64,000 nucleotides of DNA from Mesorhizobium sp. AR02. Lineage in GTDB: Bacteria; Pseudomonadota; Alphaproteobacteria; Rhizobiales; Rhizobiaceae. Of the stretch, positions 25,460 to 36,158 are shown one piece after another (the first letter of the stretch is position 1; the number at the start of each line of letters is the position of its first letter). Position numbers and translations under genes: made by a program. The notes below the pieces were generated by a model that saw only the letters and a list, made by a program, of their open reading frames with translations, did no database searches and was not told the origin of the DNA. The stretch is from the NCBI RefSeq assembly GCF_024746835.1, contig NZ_CP080531.1, positions 4,298,001 through 4,362,000 on the forward strand, given 5' to 3'.

Positions 25460-27784
25460 ATGGCATCCGACATCAAGCGCATCGCAGCCATCATCGCCGC
25501 CGAGATCGCAGCGCGGCCCGAACAGGCGGCCGCGGCGATTGAACTGCTCGACGAGGGCGCGACGGTGCCGTTCGTGGCGCGCTACCGCAAGGAAGTCACC
25601 GGCGGGTTGGACGACACGCAACTGCGCGACCTTGCCGAGCGGCTTGCCTATCTGCGCGAACTCGATGCGCGCCGTGACACCATCCTGGGTTCGATCCGTG
25701 AGCAGGGCAAGCTGACCACCGAGCTTGAGGGCAAGATCGCCGCCGCTGTCACCAAGGCGGAACTCGAAGACATCTACCTACCCTACAAGCCCAAGCGCCG
25801 CACCAAGGCCGAGATCGCCAGGGAGCGCGGGCTGGGGCCGCTGGCAGAAGCTATTCTCAACGACCGTTCACTGGTGCCCGCCGAACTGGCGCTGGCCTAT
25901 GTCACCGAGGAGGTGGCCGATGGCAAGGCGGCACTTGAAGGCGCGCGCGACATCCTGTCGGAACAGTTCGCCGAGAATGCCGATCTGGTCGGCAAATTGC
26001 GCACCTACATGAAGGAACGCGCCTTCATGCGCGCCCGGGTGGTCGACGGCAAGCAGGAGGCCGGCGCGAAATTTTCCGACTATTTCGACCATGTCGAGCG
26101 CTGGGCAAATGTGCCGAGCCATCGCGCGCTGGCGATGCTGCGCGGCCGCAATGAGGAGGTGCTGTCGCTCGACATCGAGGTCGACGCTGATGACGCGTCG
26201 CCGGTGAAGCCGGTTGAGCGAATGATCGCCAATGCCTATGCCATCGGTGGCAGCCTGCCGGGCGACCGCTGGCTGATGGACGTCGCCGGCTGGACCTGGC
26301 GTATCAAGCTTTCGCTGCACCTGACGCTCGATTTGATGCGCGACCTGCGCGAGCGGGCCGAGGAAGAGGCGATCCATGTCTTTGCCCGTAATTTGAAGGA
26401 TCTGCTACTGGCCGCTCCCGCTGGTTCGCGGCCGACGATGGGGCTCGACCCCGGCATCCGCACCGGTGTCAAGGTGGCGGTGGTCGACGGCACCGGCAAG
26501 GTGCTGACAACGACGACGGTCTATCCGTTCCCGCCGAAGAACGATGTGCGCGGCACGCAAGCGGAACTCGCCAAGCTCATCCGCCTGCACAAGGTCGAGC
26601 TGATCTCGATCGGCAACGGCACAGGCAGCCGCGAGACGGAGAAGCTGGTGGCGGACATGCTATCCGACATGCCTTCCGATGGCGGGCCGAAGCCGCTCAA
26701 GGTCATTGTCAGTGAAGCCGGCGCCTCGGTCTATTCCGCGTCGGCAACGGCGGCGGCCGAATTCCCCGGTCTCGACGTATCGCTGCGCGGTGCAGTCTCG
26801 ATCGCGCGGCGCCTGCAGGACCCGCTTGCCGAGCTGGTCAAGATCGAACCGAAATCGATCGGCGTCGGCCAGTATCAGCACGATGTCGACCAGTATCGGC
26901 TCGGCCGCTCACTGGAAGCGGTGGTCGAGGATGCCGTCAACGCGGTCGGCGTCGATCTCAACACTGCCTCGGCGCCGCTGCTGGCCCGCGTATCAGGCCT
27001 TGGCGCCTCGCTCGCCGACGCCATCGTCGCGCATCGCGATGCGACCGGCCCCTTCGCCAGCCGGAAGGACCTGCTCAAGGTGCCACGGCTTGGACCACGC
27101 GCGTTCGAACAGTCCGCCGGCTTCCTGCGCATTGCCAATGGCAGCGAGCCGCTCGATGCCTCGTCGGTGCATCCGGAGGCCTATGGTGTGGCCAAGAAGA
27201 TCGTCGCCGCCTGCGGCCGCGATGTGCGGTCGCTGATGGGCGACAGCGCGGCGCTCAAGGCACTCGACCCGCGCGTTTTTGTCGACGAGCGTTTCGGTCT
27301 GCCGACGGTGCGCGACATCCTGGCCGAACTGGAAAAGCCCGGCCGCGATCCGCGCCCCGGCTTCAAGACGGCGACCTTCGCCGACGGCGTCGATGACATC
27401 AAGGATCTGAAGCCCGGCATGCTGCTCGAAGGTACCGTCACCAATGTCGCCGCCTTCGGCGCCTTCGTCGATATCGGCGTCCACCAGGACGGGCTGGTGC
27501 ATGTCTCGCAACTCGCCGACCGTTTCATCAAGGACGCGCATGAGGTGGTCAAGGCCGGCGACGTGGTGAACGTGCGCGTCGTCGACGTCGACATCAAGCG
27601 CAAGCGCATCGCGCTTTCCATGCGAAAGGATGGCGGCGAGGGTGGCGCATCGAAAGGCGGGCCGCGCGACAATGGTGGCGGCAGACCGGCGCCGCGCTCG
27701 CCAACACCGCAGCGCCAGCCGGAGCGGCCCGCACAGCAAGGCGCGTTCGGCGCGGCGCTGGCGGATGCGCTGAAGCGGAAGTAG
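25460..27784 (+). CDS. tex: Tex family RNA-binding transcriptional accessory protein
   Basis: Tex is a cytoplasmic nucleic-acid-binding protein related to eukaryotic Spt6. The 774-residue product shows the Tex N-domain ([20 protein letters not shown]), a YqgF/RNase H-like domain ([20 protein letters not shown]), a helix-hairpin-helix region ([20 protein letters not shown]) and a C-terminal S1 RNA-binding domain ([20 protein letters not shown]). A basic, Pro/Gly-rich tail of about 45 residues follows, which is longer than in enteric Tex. The start at 25460 gives the usual [12 protein letters not shown] opening. It ends one base from the stop of the convergent LysR gene, with no terminator between them. 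Confidence 0.95.
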   Translation: MASDIKRIAAIIAAEIAARPEQAAAAIELLDEGATVPFVARYRKEVTGGLDDTQLRDLAERLAYLRELDARRDTILGSIREQGKLTTELEGKIAAAVTKAELEDIYLPYKPKRRTKAEIARERGLGPLAEAILNDRSLVPAELALAYVTEEVADGKAALEGARDILSEQFAENADLVGKLRTYMKERAFMRARVVDGKQEAGAKFSDYFDHVERWANVPSHRALAMLRGRNEEVLSLDIEVDADDASPVKPVERMIANAYAIGGSLPGDRWLMDVAGWTWRIKLSLHLTLDLMRDLRERAEEEAIHVFARNLKDLLLAAPAGSRPTMGLDPGIRTGVKVAVVDGTGKVLTTTTVYPFPPKNDVRGTQAELAKLIRLHKVELISIGNGTGSRETEKLVADMLSDMPSDGGPKPLKVIVSEAGASVYSASATAAAEFPGLDVSLRGAVSIARRLQDPLAELVKIEPKSIGVGQYQHDVDQYRLGRSLEAVVEDAVNAVGVDLNTASAPLLARVSGLGASLADAIVAHRDATGPFASRKDLLKVPRLGPRAFEQSAGFLRIANGSEPLDASSVHPEAYGVAKKIVAACGRDVRSLMGDSAALKALDPRVFVDERFGLPTVRDILAELEKPGRDPRPGFKTATFADGVDDIKDLKPGMLLEGTVTNVAAFGAFVDIGVHQDGLVHVSQLADRFIKDAHEVVKAGDVVNVRVVDVDIKRKRIALSMRKDGGEGGASKGGPRDNGGGRPAPRSPTPQRQPERPAQQGAFGAALADALKRK

Positions 27785-27785
27785 C

Positions 27786-28697
27786 CTACCAAGCCAGAAC
27801 AGCCGGCTCCTTCTCGACCTGGCCCAGCAGCCAGTCGCGAAAACTGGCGACGGGCGGATGGCCGCGCTTGTCGTGCGGGACGACGAGGTAATAGGCGCTG
27901 CGGCTTTGCATCGGCTGGCCGGGTGCCGGCACGAGTTGGCCGCGCTGTAGTTCGCCCGCGATGAGGAGCAGCGGCAGCAGCGCCACGCCAAGCCCAGCCA
28001 TGCAGGCCTGGGCGGCGGTGCCGAACTGTTCGAACTGCATGCCCGGTCCGGTCGGCGCGCTCAGGCCCTGGTGCTCGAACCATTCCGTCCAGGCGCCGGG
28101 GCGCGTTGCCATGTGCAGCAGCGGCAGGCGGCCGATGTCGGCCGCCGCAGCGATGGCGCGGCCAGCGAGGAATGCGGGCGACACCACCGGCGCCACGGTT
28201 TCGCGCACCAGCAGTGTGGAGTCCGCCTCCGGCCAGTCCGGCAGGCCGTAATGGATGGCGGCATCCAGCCTCTCCCTGGCGAAGTCGAAGCGGCCGACGC
28301 GGGTGACGAAGTTGATGGTGATGTCGGGGTTGTTTTCGACAAAGTCCGGGATCATCGGCATCAGCCAGCGTGTGCCGAAGGTCGGCAAAATGGCGAGGTT
28401 CAGGATGCCACTATGCCGATTGCTCATCAATCCGAGGGCCGCGTCGCGCAACTGGCCAAGGGCTGAACGCACCGCCTCGGCATAGATTTCGCCCGCCGTC
28501 GACAGCCTGACATTGCGGCTGTCGCGCTCGAACAATCGGCGGCCGAACTGGTCTTCGAGCAGTCTGATCTGCCGGCTGACGGCGCCCTGGGTCAAATCCA
28601 GTTCTTGGGCGGCGGCGGTAAAACTGCCAAGACGGGCCACCGCTTCGAAGGCGGCGAGGGCACTGATGTTGGGCAGGAGGCGGCGCTGAACACTCAT
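27786..28697 (-). CDS. LysR-family regulator (GcvA-like), probably controls gcdH
   Basis: The 303-residue protein has the LysR helix-turn-helix at residues 10-65 (LAAFEAVARLGSFTAAAQEL, then DLTQGAVSRQIRLLEDQFGR) and the substrate-binding domain (LAILPTFGTRWLMPMIPDFV). It belongs to the GcvA-like branch by this opening. It is divergent from the glutaryl-CoA dehydrogenase gene over a 102-bp gap, the usual arrangement for a LysR regulator and its target, so control of gcdH by a glutarate- or lysine-derived effector is inferred. It is convergent with tex. Confidence 0.88.
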   Translation of the reverse strand: MSVQRRLLPNISALAAFEAVARLGSFTAAAQELDLTQGAVSRQIRLLEDQFGRRLFERDSRNVRLSTAGEIYAEAVRSALGQLRDAALGLMSNRHSGILNLAILPTFGTRWLMPMIPDFVENNPDITINFVTRVGRFDFARERLDAAIHYGLPDWPEADSTLLVRETVAPVVSPAFLAGRAIAAAADIGRLPLLHMATRPGAWTEWFEHQGLSAPTGPGMQFEQFGTAAQACMAGLGVALLPLLLIAGELQRGQLVPAPGQPMQSRSAYYLVVPHDKRGHPPVASFRDWLLGQVEKEPAVLAW

Positions 28698-28715
28698 GAC
28701 CCATTACTAACGCTC

Positions 28716-28733
28716 ATTGATCCGTGAAGCAAT
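28716..28733. promoter_or_regulatory. Candidate LysR operator between the LysR gene and gcdH
   Basis: ATTG and CAAT form a perfect inverted pair separated by ten bases (28716-28719 and 28730-28733). It lies 19 bp before the LysR start and 66 bp before the gcdH start, where a LysR-type recognition site is expected. Only one such pair was found in the gap. Confidence 0.4.
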
Positions 28734-28799
28734 TTCGTTTGATTTTTTCAGGCCACGGGCCGATAAGCCGGGCTTCACCCGTTTGAGGACCGAAAAGCC

Positions 28800-29996
28800 A
28801 TGGCCGCCGACAAGAATGCATTCGTCTGGGAAGACCCGTTCCTGATCGAGGACCAGCTCTCGGAAGAAGAGCGCATGGTGCGCGACGGCGCGGCGGCCTT
28901 TGCCGCCGACAAGCTCGCGCCGCGCATCGAGGACGCCTATCTCAACGAGACTTTCGACACCGCGATCTTCCGCGAAATGGGCGATGCCGGCCTGCTCGGC
29001 ATCAACATCCCCGAGGAGTTTGGTGGGCTTGGCGCCAACTACGTGACCTACGGGCTGGTCGCGCGCGAAGTCGAACGTGTCGACTCGGGCTATCGCTCGA
29101 TGATGTCGGTGCAGTCGTCGCTGGTGATGTATCCGATCTACGCCTATGGCTCGGATGAGCAGCGCAAGAAGTATCTGCCCAAGCTCGCCAGCGGTGAGTG
29201 GATCGGCTGTTTCGGCCTGACCGAGCCGGATGCCGGCTCCGATCCGGGCGGCATGAAGACGCGCGCCGAAAAGACCGCCAATGGCTACAAGCTCTCCGGC
29301 TCCAAGATGTGGATTTCCAATGCGCCGGTCGCCGACGTGTTCGTCGTCTGGGCGAAGTTGAAGGGCGAGAACGGCAAGGACGAGATCCGCGGTTTCGTGC
29401 TGGAAAAGGGCATGAAGGGCCTTTCGGCGCCGAAGATCGGTGGCAAGCTGTCGCTGCGGGCTTCGATCACCGGCGAGGTGGTGATGGAAGGCGTCGAGGT
29501 CGGCGAGGACGCGCTGCTGCCCAATGCCAAGGGCCTTGGCGGCCCGTTCGGCTGCCTCAACCGGGCCCGTTACGGCATTTCCTGGGGCTCGATGGGAGCC
29601 GCCGAAGATTGCTGGCATCGCGCCCGCCAGTATGGTCTCGACCGCAAGCAGTTCGGCAAGCCGCTGGCCGGCACGCAGCTTTATCAGAAGAAGCTCGCCG
29701 ACATGCAGACCGAGATCGCGCTCGGGCTGCAGGCATCGTTGCGCGTCGGGCGGCTGCTCGACGAAGGCAAGATGGCGCCGGAAATGATCTCGATCGTCAA
29801 GCGCAACAATTGCGGCAAGGCGCTCGACATCGCCCGCCAGGCCCGTGACATGCATGGCGGCAACGGCATCCAGATCGGCTACCACGTCATGCGCCACGCG
29901 CAGAATCTGGAGACCGTCAACACCTATGAGGGCACGCATGACGTGCACGCGCTGATCCTGGGACGGGCGCAGACGGGCATTCAGGCCTTCTTCTAA
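28800..29996 (+). CDS. gcdH: Glutaryl-CoA dehydrogenase
   Basis: This 398-residue FAD enzyme oxidises and decarboxylates glutaryl-CoA to crotonyl-CoA in lysine and tryptophan degradation. It has the glutaryl-CoA-specific block [20 protein letters not shown], which contains the substrate-binding Arg, the acyl-CoA dehydrogenase signature [20 protein letters not shown], and the catalytic base Glu377 in [17 protein letters not shown]. Near-C-terminal [12 protein letters not shown] is typical of the family. The ATG at 28800 follows TTTGAGGACC. A LysR gene is divergent upstream, and a long inverted repeat starts right after the stop. Confidence 0.94.
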   Translation: MAADKNAFVWEDPFLIEDQLSEEERMVRDGAAAFAADKLAPRIEDAYLNETFDTAIFREMGDAGLLGINIPEEFGGLGANYVTYGLVAREVERVDSGYRSMMSVQSSLVMYPIYAYGSDEQRKKYLPKLASGEWIGCFGLTEPDAGSDPGGMKTRAEKTANGYKLSGSKMWISNAPVADVFVVWAKLKGENGKDEIRGFVLEKGMKGLSAPKIGGKLSLRASITGEVVMEGVEVGEDALLPNAKGLGGPFGCLNRARYGISWGSMGAAEDCWHRARQYGLDRKQFGKPLAGTQLYQKKLADMQTEIALGLQASLRVGRLLDEGKMAPEMISIVKRNNCGKALDIARQARDMHGGNGIQIGYHVMRHAQNLETVNTYEGTHDVHALILGRAQTGIQAFF

Positions 29997-30139
29997 AGCT
30001 GCGCCGATATTCAGGTGAGGCCGGCCTGCAAACGACCGATACCTCCGCTTCCGGGGCTCACGTACCCAAAAGTACGCTCCGCTCCGGTTCTCGGTATCAG
30101 CCGTTTTCGACTCGGCCTGACCTGAATCTCGACACAGCT
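29997..30139. repeat. 143-bp imperfect inverted repeat (intergenic palindromic element)
   Basis: Two arms of about 65-70 bases match each other in inverted orientation: AGCTGCGCCGATATTCAGGT at the left end pairs with the complement of ACCTGAATCTCGACACAGCT at the right end. Further matches include AGGCCG, AAACG and GATACC. The centre is CGTAC, CCAAAA, GTACG, a perfect small hairpin. It starts immediately after the gcdH stop. Transcribed, it would fold into a long hairpin. It has no transposase gene and resembles the intergenic mosaic palindromes of rhizobial genomes. Confidence 0.85.
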
Positions 30140-30252
30140 TAGCCGGCAACGCTGCTTAAATTAGGTGCACCGCAACATCTGTGCTTGGAGAATGGCCGGC
30201 AGATGTGTCAGGGTTCGGCGAATTTGTTTGAAACGCCGATCTTCGGGGCCCC

Positions 30253-33200
30253 ATGGCAATTCTGGCAGCCGTCTACCACCTGACCCACTACAGATATGAC
30301 CGGCCGGTGGTTCTCGGGCCCCAGATCATCAGGCTGCAGCCAGCACCGCATTCCCGTACCAAGGTGCTCAGCCACTCCTTGAAGGTCGAGCCGGCGAACC
30401 ACTTCGTCAATTTGCAGCAGGATCCTTACGGCAACTTCCTTGCCCGCTTCGTCTTCCCGGAGCCGGTAAGCGAGCTGAAGATCGAGGTCGACCTCGTTGC
30501 CGATATGACGGTCTACAATCCGTTCGATTTCTTCGTCGAGCCGTCGGCCGAGACGTTTCCGTTCGAGTATCCGGAAGAGATACGCGATGATCTCGCTATC
30601 TACCGGACACCGGAACCGGCAGGGCCGCTGCTCTCGGCCTTCCTGAGAACCGTCGACACCAGCGCGAAAAACACCGTCAATTTCCTTGTCGATCTCAATG
30701 CAAGGCTGCAGCGCGAGATCGCCTACATCGTGCGCATGGAGACCGGCGTGTTCTCGCCGGAAGAAACGCTGGCCGCACGCAAGGGCTCGTGCCGGGATTC
30801 GAGCTGGCTGCTGGTACAGATCCTGCGCAATCTCGGCATCGCCGCCCGCTTCGTCTCCGGCTATCTGATCCAGCTCAAGCCCGACCTCGTCGCGCTCGAT
30901 GGCCCGGCCGGCACATCAGTCGATTTCACCGATCTGCATGCCTGGTGCGAGGTCTATCTTCCCGGCGCCGGCTGGATCGGCTTCGATCCGACCTCGGGCC
31001 TGCTCACTGGCGAAAGCCATGTGCCGCTTGCCGCGACACCGCATTTCCGCAATGCGGCACCGATTTCCGGCATGGCGAGCTTCGCCAATGTCGAGTTCGG
31101 CTTCGAGATGCGGGTCGACCGCATCGCCGAGCATCCGCGCATCACCAAGCCATTCTCGGATGAAAGCTGGCAGGCGCTCGACGCACTCGGCAACAAGGTC
31201 GATGCCGCACTTGCGGCCGGCGACGTGCGGCTGACGATGGGTGGCGAGCCCACCTTCGTGTCGATCGATGATTTCGAGTCCGCCGAGTGGAACACCGCTG
31301 CCGTCGGGCCGACCAAGCGCGAAAAGGCCGACGCGCTGATCCGCAAGCTGCGCGAGCGCTTCGCGCCGGGCGGTTTCCTGCACTACGGCCAGGGCAAATG
31401 GTATCCCGGTGAGAGCCTGCCGCGATGGACCTTCTCGCTCTACTGGCGTGCCGATGGCCAGCCGGTGTGGAGGGATCCGTCGCTGATCGCGCGCGAAAAG
31501 AGTTCGGCCGATATCGGCCCGAAACAGGCCGAAAGCCTGCTGACAGCTATCGCTGGCGAGCTCGGCATCGACAAGACCATGGTCAGCGAAGCCTATGAGG
31601 ATCCGGCCGAGTGGCTGCTCAAGGAAGGCAAGCTGCCGGAAAATGTCGATCCGTCCAATTCCAAGCTGGAAGACCCGGAAGAGCGCAGCCGCATGGCGCG
31701 CGTGTTCGAACGCGGGCTGACCAAGCCGTCGGGCTACGTGTTGCCGGTGCAGCGCTGGAACAGCCAGGCGTCGGGACCGCGCTGGCGTTCGGAAAAATGG
31801 AAGACGCGGCGCGGCCGGCTGTTCCTGGTGCCCGGCGATTCACCGGTCGGTTATCGCTTGCCGCTGGGCACGCTGCCCTATGTGCCGCCGGCGCAGTTCC
31901 CCTACATCGTGCCGGTCGACCCGTCGCTGCCGCGTGGCCCGCTGCCGGCGCGTGAGGCGATCCTCCCCACCGCCGCGCCAGCCGAGTTGGAAGGCGCCGA
32001 TGAAATGGCGCGCCGCCAGCAGGCGGCGTCCTTTACCGCGGCGACTGGTCAGCAGGATCGGGTCGAACAGGAGATCACCGAGATCGGTGGCGCGGTGCGG
32101 ACCGCGCTTTCGGTCGAGCCCCGCGATGGGCGCCTCTGCGTGTTCATGCCGCCGGTCGAGGCGCTGGAAGACTATCTCGAACTGGTCGCCGCCGCCGAGA
32201 ATGCAGCGCGTGCCATCGGCCTACCCGTGCATATCGAGGGCTATGGCCCGCCGCATGATCCGCGCCTCAACGTCATCCGCGTCGCGCCCGATCCCGGCGT
32301 CATCGAGGTCAACATCCATCCGGCTGCCAACTGGCAGGATTGTGTGGCGACAACCACGGCGATCTATGAGGAAGCGCGGCTGACGCGGCTTGGCGCTGAC
32401 AAGTTCATGATCGATGGCCGCCACACCGGAACAGGCGGCGGCAATCATGTCGTGGTGGGGGGTGCTACGCCCAATGACAGCCCGTTCCTGCGCCGGCCCG
32501 ATCTGCTGAAGAGCCTGGTGCTGCAGTGGCAGCGGCATCCCTCGCTGTCCTATCTGTTCTCCGGCCTGTTCATCGGCCCGACCAGCCAGGCGCCGCGCTT
32601 CGACGAGGCGCGGCACGATTCGCTCTATGAGCTTGAAATCGCCATGGCGCAGGTGCCGCATCCGGACCAGGGCGCGGCACCCTTGCCGTGGCTGGTCGAC
32701 CGGCTGTTCCGCAACCTGTTGACCGACGTCACCGGGAATACGCATCGCTCGGAAATCTGCATCGACAAGCTGTTTTCGCCGGATGGGCCGACCGGGCGGC
32801 TCGGCCTGGTCGAGTTCCGCGGCTTCGAGATGCCGCCCAATGCGCGCATGTCGCTGGCGCAGCAATTGCTTGTCAGGGCGATCGTTGCCCGCACGTGGAA
32901 GAACCCGCTCGACGGCCGCTTCGTGCGCTGGGGCACGTCGCTGCACGACCGTTTCATGCTGCCGCATCATGTCTGGGCGGATTTTCTCGACGTGCTCGAC
33001 GACCTCAAGCTCAACGGTTTCGAGTTCCGCCCCGAATGGTTCGACGCGCAGCTCGAATTCCGCTTTCCCTTCTGCGGCGAAGTCCAGCACGCCGGCATCA
33101 AGCTGGAACTGCGTCAGGCGCTGGAGCCATGGCATGTCATGGGCGAGCAAGGTGCGATCGGCGGCACGGTGCGCTTCGTCGATTCCTCGGTCGAACGGCT

Positions 33201-33612
33201 GCAGGTCAAGACCGAAGGCCTGAACCCGGAGCGCCACGCCATCGTCTGCAATGGCCGCATCGTGCCGATGAAGGTGACGGACAACCGCGAGGTGGCGGTG
33301 GCGGGCGTGCGTTTCAAGGCCTGGCAGCCTGCTTCGGGCCTGCATCCGGCGCTGCCGGTCAACACGCCGCTGGTGTTCGATATCTATGACCGCTGGTCGG
33401 GGCGGGCGGTCGGCGGCTGCGTCTACCATGTCGCGCATCCCGGTGGGCGCAACTACGACACCTTTCCGGTCAACGGCAACGAGGCGGAGGCACGGCGGCT
33501 TGCACGCTTCGAACCGCGTGGTCACACGCCATCAGGCTATGTGCTGCGCGAGGAACAACCGGCGGAAGATTTCCCGATGACCCTTGACCTCAGGCGGCCG
33601 GCAAGACTCTGA
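30253..33612 (+). CDS. Transglutaminase-like/DUF2126 putative amidoligase
   Basis: The 1119-residue protein joins two parts. Residues 1-290 are a bacterial transglutaminase-like domain ([20 protein letters not shown]) with the expected triad Cys180 ([12 protein letters not shown]), His229 ([10 protein letters not shown]) and Asp245 (IGFDPTSG). The rest is DUF2126, including [40 protein letters not shown] and [20 protein letters not shown]. Published computational work has grouped DUF2126 with glutamine-synthetase-like COOH-NH2 ligases; activity is not shown to my knowledge. It is the first gene of a three-gene operon with an ATP-grasp protein and a second transglutaminase, suggesting peptide or amide synthesis (inference). 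Confidence 0.88.
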   Translation: MAILAAVYHLTHYRYDRPVVLGPQIIRLQPAPHSRTKVLSHSLKVEPANHFVNLQQDPYGNFLARFVFPEPVSELKIEVDLVADMTVYNPFDFFVEPSAETFPFEYPEEIRDDLAIYRTPEPAGPLLSAFLRTVDTSAKNTVNFLVDLNARLQREIAYIVRMETGVFSPEETLAARKGSCRDSSWLLVQILRNLGIAARFVSGYLIQLKPDLVALDGPAGTSVDFTDLHAWCEVYLPGAGWIGFDPTSGLLTGESHVPLAATPHFRNAAPISGMASFANVEFGFEMRVDRIAEHPRITKPFSDESWQALDALGNKVDAALAAGDVRLTMGGEPTFVSIDDFESAEWNTAAVGPTKREKADALIRKLRERFAPGGFLHYGQGKWYPGESLPRWTFSLYWRADGQPVWRDPSLIAREKSSADIGPKQAESLLTAIAGELGIDKTMVSEAYEDPAEWLLKEGKLPENVDPSNSKLEDPEERSRMARVFERGLTKPSGYVLPVQRWNSQASGPRWRSEKWKTRRGRLFLVPGDSPVGYRLPLGTLPYVPPAQFPYIVPVDPSLPRGPLPAREAILPTAAPAELEGADEMARRQQAASFTAATGQQDRVEQEITEIGGAVRTALSVEPRDGRLCVFMPPVEALEDYLELVAAAENAARAIGLPVHIEGYGPPHDPRLNVIRVAPDPGVIEVNIHPAANWQDCVATTTAIYEEARLTRLGADKFMIDGRHTGTGGGNHVVVGGATPNDSPFLRRPDLLKSLVLQWQRHPSLSYLFSGLFIGPTSQAPRFDEARHDSLYELEIAMAQVPHPDQGAAPLPWLVDRLFRNLLTDVTGNTHRSEICIDKLFSPDGPTGRLGLVEFRGFEMPPNARMSLAQQLLVRAIVARTWKNPLDGRFVRWGTSLHDRFMLPHHVWADFLDVLDDLKLNGFEFRPEWFDAQLEFRFPFCGEVQHAGIKLELRQALEPWHVMGEQGAIGGTVRFVDSSVERLQVKTEGLNPERHAIVCNGRIVPMKVTDNREVAVAGVRFKAWQPASGLHPALPVNTPLVFDIYDRWSGRAVGGCVYHVAHPGGRNYDTFPVNGNEAEARRLARFEPRGHTPSGYVLREEQPAEDFPMTLDLRRPARL

Positions 33613-33618
33613 TCAGCG

Positions 33619-36030
33619 ATGGCAAAGGGGAATCACAAGAGGATACGCGGCAAGCCGCAGATCCACAGCCTGCTGGAGCACTACCAGCCGATCGACGGCG
33701 TCGTCGACGAGATGGTCGACGCTGCAGGCAATCCCCGTCCGGTGTGGAAGCATTTCATCGAGGCGCTCGACGATCTCGGTGCCGAAAAGCTCGGCCAGCG
33801 TTTCGCCCGCGCCGACCAGTATCTACGCGATGCCGGCGTCTACTACCGCGTCTATGACAAGGCCGGCGCGAATGAGCGCGAATGGCCGCTGGCGCATGTG
33901 CCCCTGCTCATCGAAGACGCCGAATGGGCCGCGATCAGCGCCGGGCTCGTGCAGCGCGCCGAGCTGTTCGAGGAAACCATCGCCGATATCTATGGGCCAA
34001 ACCGGCTGATCGAAAAAGGCATCCTGCCGGCGAGATTGATTGCCGCCAGCCCTGAATATTTGCGGCCTGTCGTGGGCACCACGCCGGCCGGCGGCCATTA
34101 TCTGCATTTCTGTGCCTTCGAGCTTGGCCGCGGGCCAGACGGCCAGTGGTGGGTGCTGGGCGACCGTACGCAGGCGCCATCAGGCGCCGGCTTTGCCCTG
34201 GAGAACCGCGTCGCCACCACGCGCGCCCTGTCCGATATCTATGGCGAGATGCATGTGCACCGGCTTGCCGGTTTCTTCCGCCGCTTCCGCGATGCGCTGA
34301 TCGGCATGGCCAGGGAAAGCGACGGCCGCGTCGCCATACTGACGCCGGGGCCGCTCAACGAAACCTACTACGAACACGCCTATATCGCCCGCTATCTCGG
34401 CATCATGCTGCTCGAGGGCGAGGATTTGACCGTTTCCGGCGGCAGGCTGATGGTGCGCACGGTTTCCGGCCTGATGCCGATCAGCGTGCTGTGGCGGCGG
34501 CTCGACGCCGCCTTCGCCGATCCGCTCGAATTGCGTTCGGATTCGCAAATCGGCACGCCGGGGCTGGTCGAGGCGATCCGCCAGAGGGCGGTTTCCACCG
34601 TCAATGCGCTGGGCTCCGGCCTGATGGAAACGCGCGCGCTGCTCGCCTTCCTGCCCAAGATTTCACGCGCTTTGCGGGGTGAGGAGTTGTTGCTGCCGAG
34701 TGTCGCGACGTGGTGGTGCGGGCAAGCGACCGAACGCGCCCATGTGCTGGCCAATATCGACCGCATGGTGGTCGGCCCTGCGCTGTCGACAAGGCTTGCC
34801 TTCGAGGATGATGGCCAGACCACGCTCGGCTCGGCACTGTCGGCCGGGGAGCGGGCCGAGCTAGTGGCGCGCATCGAAAGCGATGGCGGCGCCTTCGTCG
34901 GCCAGGAAGCGGTGACGCTGTCGACGACGCCGGTCTTTGTCGGCGGCTGGCTGGAGCCGCGGCCGGCGAGCCTGCGCGTCTATCTGGCGCGCACGCCCGA
35001 GGGCTGGACGGTGATGCCGGGCGGGTTTGCCCGTGTCGGCCTGTCGCTCGACCCGACCGCGATCGCCATGCAGCGCGGCGGTCAGGCGGCCGATGTCTGG
35101 GTGGTCAGCGACCGACCGGTGGAGCGCGAGACGCTGCTGCCGCAAGAGGGCGACAGTTTTACGCGCACCAGGCCGGGTAGCCTGCCCAGCCGCGCAGCGG
35201 AAAACCTGACCTGGCTCGGCCGCTACATCGAACGCTCGGAAGACACGGTGCGCATCCTGCGCGCCTACCATGTGCGGCTGGCCGAGACCTCCGATCCCGA
35301 TATGCCGTTGCTCGCCGACATCAGGGACTATCTCGAACCGTTCGGCATCGACGTCGAGACGGCGATCCCGTCAGGGCTGATCGGCACGCTCGACAGCGCC
35401 GTCTACAGCGCGGGCCAGATCCGCGATCGCTTCTCGCCCGACGGCTGGCTGGCGCTGAAGGACCTGTCGAAGACCATTCATCAGTTCGCCACGACCGTGG
35501 CGCCGGGCGACGATGCGACACGGGCCATGACGGTGATCCTGCGCAAGCTCGCCGGCTTTTCCGGCCTGCTGCACGAGAACATGTACCGCTTCGCCGGCTG
35601 GCGCTTCCTCGAGATCGGCCGGCGGCTCGAACGCGGCATCCAGATCGCCCGTACGCTGTCCCAGCTGACCCGCGCCAAGGCGCCGGACGGCGCGCTCGAC
35701 ATGATGCTGGAGATCGGCGACAGCGTCATGACCCATCGCCGGCAATATCCGGTGCAGGCCGGCCGGCGCACGGTGATCGATCTTCTGGCACTCGATCCGC
35801 TCAATCCGCGCTCCATCCTGTTCCAGTTGGAAAGGCTGAAGGCCGAGATCGGCCTGTTGCCGTCGGTCGGCGGCGAGGGGCACATGTCACCGGCGGCGAA
35901 GGAGATTCTGCAGCTTAACACCCAGATCGCCATCAAGGAGCCTTCGGACATGACGGCAAAGGCGCTGGACGACCTCGCTTATGAAATCGGCGGTCTCTAC
36001 AACAGCCTCGCCAAGGCCTATTTCGGCTAG
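33619..36030 (+). CDS. Circularly permuted ATP-grasp / alpha-E domain fusion protein
   Basis: The 803-residue protein has a circularly permuted ATP-grasp domain over about residues 1-480 (IYGPNRLIEKGILPARLIAA, then VILTPGPLNETYYEHAYIAR-type sequence near residue 240, and NALGSGLMETRALLAFLPKI) and an alpha-E helical domain from about 515 to the end (SLPSRAAENLTWLGRYIERS). In many bacteria these are two adjacent genes; here they are fused. ATP-grasp enzymes join a carboxylate to an amine using ATP. It lies 6 bp after the DUF2126 gene, so the two are translated from one message. Substrates are unknown. Confidence 0.87.
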   Translation: MAKGNHKRIRGKPQIHSLLEHYQPIDGVVDEMVDAAGNPRPVWKHFIEALDDLGAEKLGQRFARADQYLRDAGVYYRVYDKAGANEREWPLAHVPLLIEDAEWAAISAGLVQRAELFEETIADIYGPNRLIEKGILPARLIAASPEYLRPVVGTTPAGGHYLHFCAFELGRGPDGQWWVLGDRTQAPSGAGFALENRVATTRALSDIYGEMHVHRLAGFFRRFRDALIGMARESDGRVAILTPGPLNETYYEHAYIARYLGIMLLEGEDLTVSGGRLMVRTVSGLMPISVLWRRLDAAFADPLELRSDSQIGTPGLVEAIRQRAVSTVNALGSGLMETRALLAFLPKISRALRGEELLLPSVATWWCGQATERAHVLANIDRMVVGPALSTRLAFEDDGQTTLGSALSAGERAELVARIESDGGAFVGQEAVTLSTTPVFVGGWLEPRPASLRVYLARTPEGWTVMPGGFARVGLSLDPTAIAMQRGGQAADVWVVSDRPVERETLLPQEGDSFTRTRPGSLPSRAAENLTWLGRYIERSEDTVRILRAYHVRLAETSDPDMPLLADIRDYLEPFGIDVETAIPSGLIGTLDSAVYSAGQIRDRFSPDGWLALKDLSKTIHQFATTVAPGDDATRAMTVILRKLAGFSGLLHENMYRFAGWRFLEIGRRLERGIQIARTLSQLTRAKAPDGALDMMLEIGDSVMTHRRQYPVQAGRRTVIDLLALDPLNPRSILFQLERLKAEIGLLPSVGGEGHMSPAAKEILQLNTQIAIKEPSDMTAKALDDLAYEIGGLYNSLAKAYFG

Positions 36031-36093
36031 AGCAATTCCAGGAAAAGTGTGAAACGATTTTCCGTCCGGAATTGCGTCAAAACAAAGAGTTAG
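36029..36093 (+). repeat. Dispersed intergenic palindromic repeat, copy 1
   Basis: A nested palindrome: GCAATTCC (36032-36039) pairs with GGAATTGC (36068-36075), and inside it GGAAAA (36041-36046) pairs with TTTTCC (36058-36063). It begins at the stop codon of the ATP-grasp gene. A second copy lies inverted at 44094-44139, sharing AGAGCAATTCCAGGAAA and GTGTGAAACG. Confidence 0.8.
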
Positions 36094-36158
36094 GCAGGTT
36101 CCCCAAAAGTGTCGCGCGGTTTTGCGACAAGAACCTGCGGCAAACAAGAAAAGTAGGC

